A DNA stretch of 64,000 nucleotides from Antedon bifida. Taxonomy: Eukaryota; Echinodermata; Crinoidea; Comatulida; Antedonidae. The stretch's first letter is position 1. Each line of letters begins with the position of its first letter. Shown in pieces: positions 44,562-55,266 of the stretch. Both the position numbers and the translations under genes were made by a program. The stretch is from assembly GCA_963402885.1 (NCBI GenBank), contig OY727100.1:5505501-5569500 (forward strand). The letters are read 5' to 3'. Below the pieces are notes generated by a model, which was not told where the DNA came from, ran no database searches, and was given only the letters and a program-made list of their open reading frames with translations.

Positions 44562-44737
44562 ATCCACAGACACGATATTTGGCACAACATCAAATAAACA
44601 AAATTTTGTTTCGTGTACAAACTGGCACAACACCACCCTACATGCCTCATTTTACCAGTGCTCAATTCATTCCTTAGACGATGTAATCAATGTTCAATAA
44701 ATGTGTTGTTTTTAAACCTCATTCATGCTACAATTTT

Positions 44738-45245
44738 TTTTATGGTAACACTATAAACTTTTCGCATTTTCTTAATGCATTTGGTGACATTGTATTTGTT
44801 ATAATAAGGAAAGTTTAAAAAAATGTATTTTTGAATAAAAATTAAAATGTATATATTGTGGTTCATTTAAATTTATTTTATAATATAAAATTTTGTATTT
44901 AATATTGCTATAATGAAATTTATAAAATCATTATATTAACCTTCAAATATACTGTATATCTTTCAAGAAAACCGAAAAAGATGAGACTACTATCTGTGTT
45001 CTCACTCTTTCAAGGCTAATCCCTCCAGTATTAGTCCTTGTATTATTGTTTATGGTAACAGTATAAACTTTTCTGATTTTCTCAATTCATTTGGTGACAC
45101 TGTATTTGTTATTAATGAAAGTTAAAATGTTTTGTTGAACAAAAATGAAAATGTTTACATATACGATGTACAATAGTATGTGTTTCATTTAAATTTATAT
45201 TATTTAACATTTTGTATGACATTTATAAAATCATTCTACCTCAAG
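44738..45245 (+). repeat. Direct duplication, about 200 bp twice, 310 bp apart
   Basis: 44738-44940 and 45048-45245 share ATGGTAACA-TATAAACTTTT, CATTTGGTGACA-TGTATTTG, TTCATTTAAATTTAT and ATTTATAAAATCATT in order. Both copies are AT-rich and noncoding. Confidence 0.75.
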
Positions 45246-46017
45246 ACAATTGTCAGGGCTTCAGTCGTCTCATAAATAATATTTGACACTGTTCTTTCTC
45301 CAATTCTATACTGATATGAAAGGCTTTTGAAAGTTTCACCTAAAATCCCAATAAAACAATTAAAATTAACTTAAATTAAAGATATTGTCTTCCTGAATAA
45401 TTAATAGGCCTATATATATATGTTTGATGATGATGTAGATTTGACAAGATAATAAGATATGCCGATATTTCAGACCATATTATGGCCTATCATTAATTAT
45501 TTCACCATCTCCTACCAAAGTCAGGTAGGCTACTTTACGTACCTGAAGAGTTATTAATAGTCTCTCCTAGCATTAATAGATGGGCGCATATGCGTGTCTC
45601 GTTTACTTATCAACAGACTAACCATTGATAAAATGACATTAAACAGGTGTCTGTCCATACGATGGAAGGCCTCCAGTAAGGCTAGGCCTCGGCTAGTCTG
45701 CTGCTGCAAAATCAGCACTGTGGTCATGTTGCAAGTGTTGTCAAAACAATATAGATTATCTGATAAAAATCATAGAAAGTAGGAAACCTTTTGTCATTTT
45801 TCCCCTGACTGTATAGTTTTTCACGATTTTTTACATACGTATAATTCCCATTACTCTTCTTATTGCTACAAATGTAGCTTGAGCCCTTAGTTTATTTGAT
45901 ATATCTATCGATTGGTGAGATTTTGTGAGATTGTCTTTGCTAGGCCTAGGGTAGTGAAAGCAGTAGGTCATGGCTTCTAAAGTAAAGATCAAGGTGTCAG
46001 GCCTAAGCCTAGATCAT
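45246..46017. other. Noncoding stretch
   Basis: No accepted gene. The 62-codon frame at 45594 has no family features. Confidence 0.4.
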
Positions 46018-46160
46018 GTAATGCAGGAGGCACAGTTGATAAAACGATAGTAGATATCGAAGGTGAAGATGAATGTGGTTCATGTGGTGGCCATTTTTTG
46101 TCAGGTGGTAAATCTGTTTCATGTAGTCTATGCAAGCTGTGGTTCCACATAGATTGTTAA
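46018..46160 (+). pseudogene. PHD-type zinc finger fragment
   Basis: Reads GEDECGSCGGHFLSGGKS and VSCSLCKLWFHIDC, followed at once by TAA. This is the start of a PHD finger as in LINE ORF1 proteins. It joins directly to a gypsy RT fragment in another frame. Confidence 0.55.
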
Positions 46161-46515
46161 TACACAGGAGAATACCATTTCATGTTCGAGAGCTGAAGCG
46201 ATTATTAGAACTTGACGTCATAGAGAAAATTGAAGGACCAACACCGTGGGTCAGTCCAATTGTTGAGGTACCGAAGAAAAATGGAGTTCGTGTATGCGTT
46301 GATATGCGTGAAGCGAACCAAGCTATCAAGAGAGAAAAACACCCAATACCAACGTTAGATGAAATTGTATCTGATTTGAATGGTGCATCAGTGTTTAGCA
46401 CATTAGATTTGTCATCTGAATATCATCAATTTTCACTCCATCCTGAAAGCAGATATATTACAACGTTTAGCACACACTGGATCGTTATAGAACGATCGCT
46501 TGTATTACGCATGCG
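46155..46515 (+). pseudogene. Ty3/gypsy reverse transcriptase N-terminal fragment
   Basis: Reads RRIPFHVRELKRLLELDVIE, GPTPWVSPIVEVPKKNG, VDMREANQAIKREKHPIPT and FSTLDLSSEYHQFSLHPESR. The first catalytic block (LDLS..YHQ) is present. The sequence leaves the family right after TTFSTH, so the YVDD block is missing. Confidence 0.85.
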
Positions 46516-47117
46516 TAGAAAGGAAGAAACATTTGCATAATTAAAAAATGCTTTACGTTAGTTGCAGCAAGTCATACGATAGGCGAAAGGTCGTCACTAG
46601 AAGGGTGATAGACAGCTATAATGTATAGTAATTTTAGCTATAAAATGCAGTAAATGTATATGAATAAGGGAAGCTAAATATCCTGCCAAAGAAGTGAGTC
46701 TAATTATGTTAGTAGAGTTTTAAGTGTGATTTTATTAAGCCGAGCTAGTAGGCTAGCCTCGATCATACTTCATAAGCTACATCGCGAGTAGGCTCATACT
46801 GTGATTAACGCTTTGTTGTGCGTTGACGATTAGACATGCGGCGTTGCATGTATTAGGGAGCGATAATTATGTAAGTTAATTGTTTGATTGACGCTGAGGG
46901 CGTTTATAGTTTGTTGCATGATTCGCTAGAGTTGAGGGCGTACGTTAAAATTGTTATTATTGTTGTTCTGAATACATTTTGTATGGATTATTTCTGTTTA
47001 CTTACAGATTGAATAAATACACAAAGCTTATAAAAAGCTTTATATACAATTAGCAGGAGTTGTTGTTTTCTTACGCATTGAGTTTCCCTGACGCACCAAC
47101 AATTCAATTTCTTCGGG
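46516..47117 (+). mobile_element. Probable 5' LTR and leader of a BEL/Pao element
   Basis: Noncoding, directly upstream of the gag frame, with poly(A)-signal-like AATAAATAC at 47013. Exact LTR ends could not be fixed because no second LTR is in the window. Confidence 0.4.
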
Positions 47118-49280
47118 ATGGCCGAGGAAAACGAACGACAACTAAAAAGACAAAGACGCAATGCCAAAGCTAAATTCACAAGGTTATCAAACGCAATGGG
47201 AACCCTGATAGAAAGGAATCGCCCAAAAAATGAAATAAACGAAGCCTTCTTAAAAATAAGTGAAGCATACGAATCTACACAAACGAAACACGATCAGCTG
47301 ATGGATGTCATCGAAGATGATGAAGACTGTGAAAGGCAAGAGAAGTGGATGTTAGAATGCCAAGATAATTTCCTAGAACTTTCCATTCGAAATAAGGAAT
47401 ACCATCCTATTGGTGATGATGTTGACGAAGAACAAGAAGCTGATCAACAAGATGAGCAAAACGACCAGATCAGGAAGTATCAGAACAACAAGTTGGAGCT
47501 CAAGGAGCCGAAGAAAACCTAGAGGCAAATCAAGTAATAGTTGATGGCAAAGCTGATAGAGGTCAAGCGATCGATGGAAATAATGAAAATGTTGCTCAAG
47601 GTCAAATTGTTATAAAATTAGATGAAAATGATGCAGCCAATACTCAAATGATGCCAAGCAACCCATCCTCAAGAAAAAATTATTTATTTAAAATTGAAAG
47701 GCCAAAGCTACCTAAGTTTTCAGGGGATGTAAGAGACTACTACATCTTTCGTGCCGACTTCCGACAGTTTATAGAGTCAAGATATAGTAATAGAGAGGCA
47801 GTAACCATTCTGAGATCCAGTCTGCAAGGAAAACCACTGGAATTGATTAGAGGCTTAGGTGAAGATTACCGAGCAGCCTGGAGCTATCTGGATAATGTAT
47901 ATGGTGACCCAAGGTTTATAGCAGATGCAATTGCTCAAGATATAAACAAATTCAAGCCACTTAAGGAAGGTGAAGAGAGCAGATTTTGTGAATTAACACA
48001 TTTAATAAACAGAAGTTATAACACATTAAAGGAAGCTGGCAGACCGAATGAACGGAATGGACAACAATCACGTGTTAGCCATGATAGAGCAGAAATTAAG
48101 CATTGAAGACAAAAAAGTTTGGTTTCGTCATCTAGATGATAAGGAAGCAACTTTAAACGAGCTGATCAACTGGATAATGGGAGAAATGAAATCACGAATG
48201 AGGGCTACTGCTCAAGTTAGATCCAACAGTAATACGAAAGTATCTCAAGTAAATCAAGTAGCCGCAACAAAAAGATACAAGTGCTGGATTTGCAGTTCGG
48301 ACAGTCACTGGACGGATAAATGTAACAAGCTTAAAGAGAAAACACCGCAAGAAAGATTAAATGAGATGAAAGCTGGCAAGGCATGCTTTGGATGTCTAAA
48401 AAAAGGTCATGGCATGAGTGTCTGTAATAGAAGAAGACAGTGTTCACAAGTAGTGAAAGGGGCACAATGCAAGTATTTTCATCACCCTCTACTGCACACA
48501 CCAGAAGGAAGCCAAGCAGTAACTACAACCTCTATAGGAAATTCATCAATATTGCCAGTATTAGTAGTAGAAATATTGGGTAGAAAAGACACACGCTGTC
48601 AAGCAAATGTGCTTTTGGATTCAGGCGCTCAAATCAGTTTAATAAGAAGTCCACTTGCAGAACAATTACATCTTAAAGGAAAGGAAGTGGTAACTACAAT
48701 AAAGAAAGTAGGCGGAGAAGAAGAACAGTTGTTTACGAAGATATATGAAACCCGTATTCGACCAATGAGAAGCAAACAAGAGTTTATTATTAAGGCTATT
48801 GGTATTCCGTCTATAAGTGACGACGTGGCTGATATAGCGAGACGTTTCAAAATTGATACCAAGGATATTTATTGAGGACATGGTGATGTAGATTTGTTAA
48901 TTGGAATTAACCACCCAAACATACACATTGGTGAAACTAGAGAGGCAGGCAACCTAATTGCTCGACACTGATCACCATTAGGCTGGGTGATTTTTGGGGC
49001 AGTGACAGAAGGTCGACCGTCAAACAATGTATTACATGTAAAGTTTTCACAACCAGTTTACTTAAGAATCCTGAGCATGCAAAAGCTTATAAGAACCAAA
49101 TCAAAGAGATGGTAGACATGAAATTCGCTAGAAAGTTATCAGACAAAGAGTTATCATCATACGACGGTCCGGTACATTACATCTCTCATCACGGAGTGTT
49201 GCGCCCAGATAATAAAAGTACGCCACTTCGAATCACTCTGACTTATAGGTCTGCATCTAACTTAAAAAAGCACTGAGGCC
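47118..49280 (+). mobile_element. BEL/Pao LTR retrotransposon, gag to protease, 3' truncated
   Basis: The gag N-terminus (47118-47522) is charged, MAEENERQLKRQRRNA. The Pao gag domain follows (47648-48106) with RPKLPKFSGDVRDYYIFRAD and YLDNVYGDPRFIADAI. After a frameshift near 48060 the frame 48048-48875 has zinc knuckles (CWICSSDSHWTDKC, CFGCLKKGHGMSVC) and the aspartic protease LLDSGAQISLI. After the stop at 48873-48875 further pieces (DVDLLIGINHPNIHIGE, SYDGPVHYISHHGVLRP) show the linker and start of RT, where the copy ends. Several stops; inactive. Confidence 0.85.
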
Positions 49281-49513
49281 AAGCATTGAGTAGATCAGAG
49301 GCTGTCAAATATTTCATTCAACATATCCCAGTAAGTATTACATGCACAATTAATTTCCTAATACAGGAGTATCAAAACTCATTGCTTTAAGACACATTCA
49401 AATGGGAAAATAATACTTAAGGCTAATAATAATAAATAACATTTATAAAGCGCAAGAGACAAAGGTTTCAAAGCGCTGTGTTTTCCAAGATCTGTGCAAG
49501 TAGTAGCGTATGA

Positions 49514-50884
49514 TTATGCTTCTCTGAAGAGATGAGTTTTGAGTTTAGTTTTAAATGTGATTACAGATTTTGATGAGCGTATTTCGAGGGGTAGAGTGTT
49601 CCAGAGTTTTGGGGCTGCGACAGCGAAAGCACGATCACCGTAAAACCGAGTTCTGGAACGGGGTCCAGGTTTTAGAAGAAGTCTGCAGGATGAACGAAGC
49701 GAAGAGTTGGTTGACGGAGTAATGATGTCACATATGTAGGCTGGAGCACATCCGTTGATGGCCTTATATGTCAGCAACAGGATTTTAAAACGAATGCGCT
49801 GAACTACAGGCAACCAGTGTAAGTCACGAAAAACGGGAGAAATATGTTCATGTCGTTTAGTGCCAGTGATAAGTCTTGCGGCGGAATTTTGGATTCGTTG
49901 AAGAGGAGACAGATAAGAAGTTGGTAGGCCGTACAGAAGCGAGTTATGACAGTCCAGACGGGATGAAACAAAAGCATGAACAAGACGTTCAGTTGATGTT
50001 TTGTCAAGGTACTTACGAATCTGGCCGATCTGGTAAATTCCAAAGGAAGCACCACGACAAACATTACGAATGTGTTCTTTTAAACCGAGGCTGTTGTCTA
50101 GTTGGACGCCAAGATTTCTGGCTGAGCTGGAGGTAGAGACACAAGTATCTCCGATATGGACCAAAGGAAATGATGATGCCTCACGGAACTTTGAATGAAA
50201 ATGGATCATTTCAGTCTTGGAGTCGTTGAACATGAGTTTATTTTGAATGGCCCATGAGCGAACATCTGCGATGCATGATTCAAGGCTGTTAACAGATTCA
50301 GAATGATGTGTAGGTTTCATGATTAAATATAGTTGAGTGTCATCTGCATAGATCATATGACGAACTTCCGGGTGGGAATCAATGATGTTGCTGAGTGGTC
50401 CAGTGTATAAGATGAAATCAAGTGGACCTTTTATGGATCCCTGCGGTACACCCCAGGGTAGAGCGAACTCATCAGACATCGAATCACCCACAATGATTGC
50501 TTGTCTACGATTCTCAAAATATGAAATAAACCATTTCAATGCGGTTCCACTTATGCCGTATCTTTTCTGAAGACGTTGAAATAATAAATCATGATTGATA
50601 GTGTCAAATGCGGCGGAGTAGTCGAGTAGAATAAGTACCGCTTCATTACCTTTGTCTAAAGCAAGTAGTAGATCGTTTGTAACACGTAATAAAGCGGTTT
50701 CAGTTGAGTGGAAGCGGCGGTAGGCTGATTGGACTTTTGAAAACAGGAAATGTTCATCCATATATGCTTTTATCTGAGCAGTTGCAATTCTTTCCAAGAC
50801 TTTGAAAAGGAAGGGAAGATTTGCTATTGGTCTATAATTTTGTAGGACGTTGGAGTCGAGATTTTGCTTTTTCAACAGTGGCAT
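49514..50884 (-). CDS. LINE reverse transcriptase (456 aa open frame)
   Basis: RT blocks in order: NYRPIANLPFLFKVLERI (16-33), LLDYSAAFDTINHDLL (86-101), GVPQGS (145-150) and the catalytic YADD (179-182). The thumb and C-terminal region follow with RLDCHNSLLYGLP, RIQNSAARLI and LHWLPVVQRIRFKIL. Block D after PQGS reads IKGPLDFILY, where a hydrophobic residue is normal in place of Asp. The frame is otherwise intact. The N-terminal part sits in another frame upstream (50872-51330). Confidence 0.9.
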   Translation of the reverse strand: MPLLKKQNLDSNVLQNYRPIANLPFLFKVLERIATAQIKAYMDEHFLFSKVQSAYRRFHSTETALLRVTNDLLLALDKGNEAVLILLDYSAAFDTINHDLLFQRLQKRYGISGTALKWFISYFENRRQAIIVGDSMSDEFALPWGVPQGSIKGPLDFILYTGPLSNIIDSHPEVRHMIYADDTQLYLIMKPTHHSESVNSLESCIADVRSWAIQNKLMFNDSKTEMIHFHSKFREASSFPLVHIGDTCVSTSSSARNLGVQLDNSLGLKEHIRNVCRGASFGIYQIGQIRKYLDKTSTERLVHAFVSSRLDCHNSLLYGLPTSYLSPLQRIQNSAARLITGTKRHEHISPVFRDLHWLPVVQRIRFKILLLTYKAINGCAPAYICDIITPSTNSSLRSSCRLLLKPGPRSRTRFYGDRAFAVAAPKLWNTLPLEIRSSKSVITFKTKLKTHLFREA

Positions 50885-51330
50885 AACGATGACAGCGACA
50901 TGTTGACGATTTTAGTGATATGCGGTAGTAGAGCGTCAATGCAGTTTTTTAGTAACCATGTTGGAATTGGGTCAAGTCTACTGGACTTAGATGCGCTTTC
51001 AGCGATGACTTTGCGTACCGTATCTTCTGATGTTTGCTCGAATTCAGCGAAACTACTATTACATGAATCGTCGACGTTGACAGTTATTAGTGGAGTGTTT
51101 ATGGAGTTAAGTTTCTTGCAAATCTTCAGAATCTTTTCATTAAAGAAACAGCCAAACTGGTTTGCGAGATCCATTGAAGATGTGTGTTTTGGCAGAACAG
51201 GCGAAGAATCGACCGAGTACAGTTTACTTATGATGCGGAAAAGGTTCTTGTCATCCGCATTAGCGATTTCATTGCGATGATAATTGCATTTTGCTAGATC
51301 TAGCATATCTTTATATGCTTTGCATTCCAA
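50872..51330 (-). pseudogene. LINE ORF2 linker region before the RT
   Basis: Reads KNLFRIISKLYSVDSSPVLP, LANQFGCFFNEKILKI and KSSRLDPIPTWLLKNCIDAL, the usual pre-RT segment with the DPIPTWLLK motif. Its frame runs out just where the RT frame starts. Confidence 0.85.
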
Positions 51331-51834
51331 CTTTGTTAATTAATACTTTGTTAAAGACAAAGCGGTACAAAACAGACAGCCCTATTTATTGGCTATCGGA
51401 CCACCAGCACGCCCAAACTAGTACTTTCTCATCTTAGACCAGCGTTTTCGAGATATAAGGGGTAAAAGTTCAAAATTGACCTATTACAATAATGTTTTAT
51501 GTATATGTATCTATATATAAATTATGGTTAATTCCGACATAGGCGAGCACAATGGAAAAACTTCGGTATAAATCTCCGCCTTGGAAACCTACCTTATCTA
51601 TCTTAGATGTACTGTGAAACGTAGATTTGATAACATTAGTTTTCAGTACTACGCTATTGTTCCATTTTTGTCTTTTACAATGACAAAATTTAGCGTTACC
51701 TATCGAAATTTGTGGATATCACAGGGTTATTTTAACACACTCGCGCTGTTGTTCAACTGGCTTCCGGGTCCGTCACTTCCGGCAAAATGGCCATTGGTGG
51801 CGACATTCAATATTAAATACAAATATTTTAGTGG
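51331..51834. other. Noncoding spacer
   Basis: Nothing recognised; the 106-codon frame at 51581 has no family features. Confidence 0.4.
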
Positions 51835-52238
51835 TTCAACGTATCGTGAACTACTGCAATTAATTTGTTTTAGATATTCCACTATTCAATTATTATATTG
51901 ATTAAAGGCATTTACTTTACGTGAACTACAATTTGTTTTAGTAATTTAACTATTATTGAAGGCCTTTACTTTTACGTGAACTACAATGTGATTTTAGTGA
52001 TTCAACTGAATCGTGAACTACAATTTATTTGTTTTAGATATTCAACTAATCAATTATAAAGGCCTTTACTTTACGTGAAATACAATTTGTTTTAGTAATT
52101 GGACTAATTATTTATTTATTAATCATTTTATCAAATTTAGACGGGATTCCATGTTACTATAGGAGGCTAATTGAACTAATTATTTATGCTATCTATTAAT
52201 CATTTAATCAAATTTAGGTGCGATTCAATGTTACTATA
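51835..52238 (+). repeat. Short tandem duplications with TTACGTGAACTACAAT and TTACTATA words
   Basis: The words GGCCTTTACTTTACGTGAA and GTGAACTACAATTTGTTTTA repeat several times to about 52095. Then a roughly 71-bp unit (CTAATTATTTAT...ATGTTACTATA) occurs twice, at 52105-52170 and 52171-52238. The second copy holds the insertion site of the element that follows. Confidence 0.8.
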
Positions 52239-54853
52239 TAGTCGGGTCAAAATATAAAAATATAGGGCCTAACCCCAAAAAAATTGCAAGAAAATGTTTT
52301 TTGATGAATTACAATAAAATATGGTCTCAAAAAACATATATCAAAAGTTTACCAAAATCGGACTACCGCAAAGGTTCAAAATTTGACGTTAAAAAAGATG
52401 GCCGCCAATTTTTAAAAATCGGTAACCGCTTGTAGTAGACAGCTGTATTTGGTGTCAAATTGTTCAAAATATATATGTTTATATTTACACTTTTTGAACA
52501 TTTTGTTGAAACATGACCGGAAATTCCAGTTTGTGACCTTTGACATATATGGCATGACGTTTATATATCTACGTAACCGCAAATCACAGAGTCTTGATAT
52601 TGGTGTCAAAATGTTCAGAAGATACATATTTATATTTATCCTTTTTAAACATTTTGTTGAAACATGACCGGAAATTCCATTTTGTGACCTTTGACCCATA
52701 TATGGCATAAAAAAATGTTCATATCTACGTAACTAAAAATCATAGAACCTTGATATTGGTGTCAAAATGTTCAGAACATACATATTTATATTTACTGTTT
52801 TTGAACATTTTGTTGAAAAATAACCGAAAACATAAGGTTTTGACCTTTGACACGATGTCTATGCAGAGCCTGTAATATACATACAGGATCTGGAAGAATT
52901 GCATGTGAAAATGGATTAAAGGAAAGGCAAATGGCAGTGAAAACAATCAAATGCAAACAATGGTAAAGGATCTTGATTGTGTAACTATACAGTTTGAAAA
53001 TAATGTAAAAATAATAGATTCAAGAAAATATCATGATACACACCAAGAAATGTCAACAAAAGGAAGAATTAAAACCATCATAGCACATTGGCCTCTGATA
53101 TGATATCAATCAGTTAAAAGCTGAACAGTTACAGATTAAATCAAACTAATTGGAAGCAATAACAAGGGAGAAGTGAAACAATGCAAACTAGAACGTTTAC
53201 AAGGATTAAAGGAAGGAGGTTAAAGAAGGAGAAAGTTGTAAGAGCTGTGGTGCAATAATGAAAACAAAATATAATGGAATTCTTCTTGAACATGCCTCAA
53301 ATCTTGAGCAAGCAAACTTGAAGAATTGACGAAGAAGTGAAAAAACAGAGTGATGATGAAGACGTAATATGAACGTGGACACTACAATGATAAAATAGTT
53401 AAATTATAGATTTATTAAACAAGAACAACAAAGTATAATGTTGGAGCTAGAAATGCTATAGACTACATGTGTTTCACAACTTGGATCTTGGAGGCAGATC
53501 CGTTATCAAAAATACACATGGATTAGTTGTCATCCTCGCAAGAACTGCTTGACAAATCCAATCATACATTACATCTAGATGGAACGTCTAAAAGAGGAGA
53601 AAACTATGGCACAGTTGGAATTGTCACGATTCGAACATCTACCAAAAGTTATGCGAAACTGGGAACAATGATGGCAAATCAACAGATGAATTAATTATCA
53701 AATTTGAAAGTAATCATTCACCACAACCATTATACAGGCTCTGCTGAAGAATCTACACCGGATCCACTTTCTCTGCAAATAATTTCCAACAAAATCCAAA
53801 TACTGTACAAACCAAAGATGACACAATTTAACTTCTCGCTACAAAATATGGCAACAAGAATCATAAAAACATCTGAACTCTCCATCGAAATGTAAATGTG
53901 CATCAAATATTCCCATTCCAGATTTTTTTGGAAAGTGTGTGGAGCATTTATACGAGGACGAAATTACAAAGGAGCAGAATCTGAGTGGTATGTCGAAACA
54001 AACAATTAAACTGAACGTCCACAAACCTGGCAGTTATTACAAATAAAGATTCCTCTATATTAATCTGTAATCAAGTTAGAAATAAATTAGGTATTTTATA
54101 TTTAAGAATGTTTACAAAACACTACGTTTGAATCTTCAACACGCTGTGTGTCTAAGTGCGTAAAAGCTGATTACAGGCTCTGTATGAAAATATCATTCGC
54201 GTAAAACATGCCTCATATACAGGTATGTGAAAATATTTCATGCCATAAGTATCAAAGGTCAAAACCTTATGTTTTCGGTTATTTTTGTACAAAATGTTCA
54301 AAAACAGTAAATATAAATATGTATGTTCTGAACATTTTGACACCAATATCAAGGTTCTATGATTTTTAGTTACGTAGATATGAACATTTTTTTATGCCAT
54401 ATATGGGTCAAGGGTCACAAAATGGAATTTCCGGTCATGTTTCAACAAAATGTTTAAAAAGGATAAATATAAATATGTATCTTCTGAACATTTTGACACC
54501 AATATCAAGACTCTGTGATTTGCGGTTACGTAGATATATAAACGTCATGCCATATATGTCAAAGGTCACAAACTGGAATTTCCGGTCATGTTTCAACAAA
54601 ATGTTCAAAAAGTGTAAATATAAACATATATATTTTGAACAATTTGACACCAAATACAGCTGTCTACTACAAGCGGTTACCGATTTTTAAAAATTGGCGG
54701 CCATCTTTTTTAACGTCAAATTTTGAACCTTTGCGGTAGTCCGATTTTGGTAAACTTTTGATATATGTTTTTTGAGACCATATTTTATTGTAATTCATCA
54801 AAAAACATTTTCTTGCAATTTTTTTGGGGTAATGAAACAGTTTGACCCGACTA
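52239..54853. mobile_element. 2.6-kb DNA element with ~610-bp terminal inverted repeats
   Basis: Left arm 52239-52850 and right arm 54245-54853 are inverted and almost identical; a 98-codon frame is the same in both. Ends read TAGTCGGGTCA, flanked by TATA on both sides (52235-52238 and 54854-54857). Each arm holds three about 153-bp subrepeats with GGTGTCAAAATGTTCAGAA. The core between the arms carries a broken coding relic. The neighbouring tandem copy shows the unoccupied target, GTTACTATAGGAGG at 52151-52164, so the TATA duplication is well supported. Confidence 0.9.
53390..54050 (+). pseudogene. Relic of a putative transposase in the long-TIR element
   Basis: A readable stretch near 53545-53640 gives SSQELLDKSNHTLHLDGTSK and RGENYGTVGIVT. 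Hydrophobic-LDGT-K followed by G-x-Y looks like the first block of an RNase H-fold (DDE) transposase. Multiple stops follow. The family could not be named. Confidence 0.4.
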
Positions 54854-54862
54854 TATAGGAGG

Positions 54863-54880
54863 CCTGGTAGGCCTACCAGG
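54863..54880. other. 18-bp perfect palindrome
   Basis: CCTGGTAGGCCTACCAGG, immediately beyond the long-TIR element. No function known. Confidence 0.8.
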
Positions 54881-54942
54881 GAAACACAGGGCCGTAACCA
54901 GGTTTGACGGCGGGGTGGATCGTTAAGTTCTTTAGTGGAACC

Positions 54943-55266
54943 CAGGGGCGGATCCAGGATATTGAAATAGGGGTGGAGTAGCTTTGCGAGCGAAGCGAGC
55001 AAACATTGGCTGGGGGCCAGGGGGCCGCCAAGGGCCCCCGGTCGGGGTCCAGGGGCCGAGGGCCCCTGGAAATTTTGACGTTCTAGCGCATTGTAAGTCG
55101 TTTAAAACGATTTACAAACATCTCATAATGTCATTTACCAAACACTCTAAAGCTCGCAAATTACGACATGTGGAACATGCAGCTGATACTTACCTAGGGT
55201 ACCAAATGCAAGCTAACAACTTGCCTGTACTTTACGCCCCATACGCCCCCGCTAGATCCGCCACTG
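54943..55266. mobile_element. Small hAT-like MITE
   Basis: Left end CAGGGGCGGATCCAGG and right end the inverse of CAGTGGCGGATCTAGC, about 320 bp apart. GAACC lies directly outside both ends. The interior is GC-rich (GGGGGCCAGGGGGCC) with GCGAGCGAAGCGAGC, then unique sequence. The 104-codon frame inside is not protein-like. Confidence 0.65.

Larger units (their letters stand above)
49420..51330 (-). mobile_element. CR1/L2-like LINE, 5' truncated, with long RT frame
   Basis: The minus strand carries ORF2 from mid-protein (51330) to the stop at 49514, then a short 3' UTR with AAGCGCTTTG-type words and a terminal (ATT)n run at about 49422-49437. One frame break near 50880, with a few residues lost, separates the linker from the RT. 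The target duplication is not clear. Confidence 0.85.

Noticed and set aside
52412-54690. Identical 98-codon frames on opposite strands
   Set aside because: They are the two arms of the long inverted repeat and carry tandem subrepeats; not coding.
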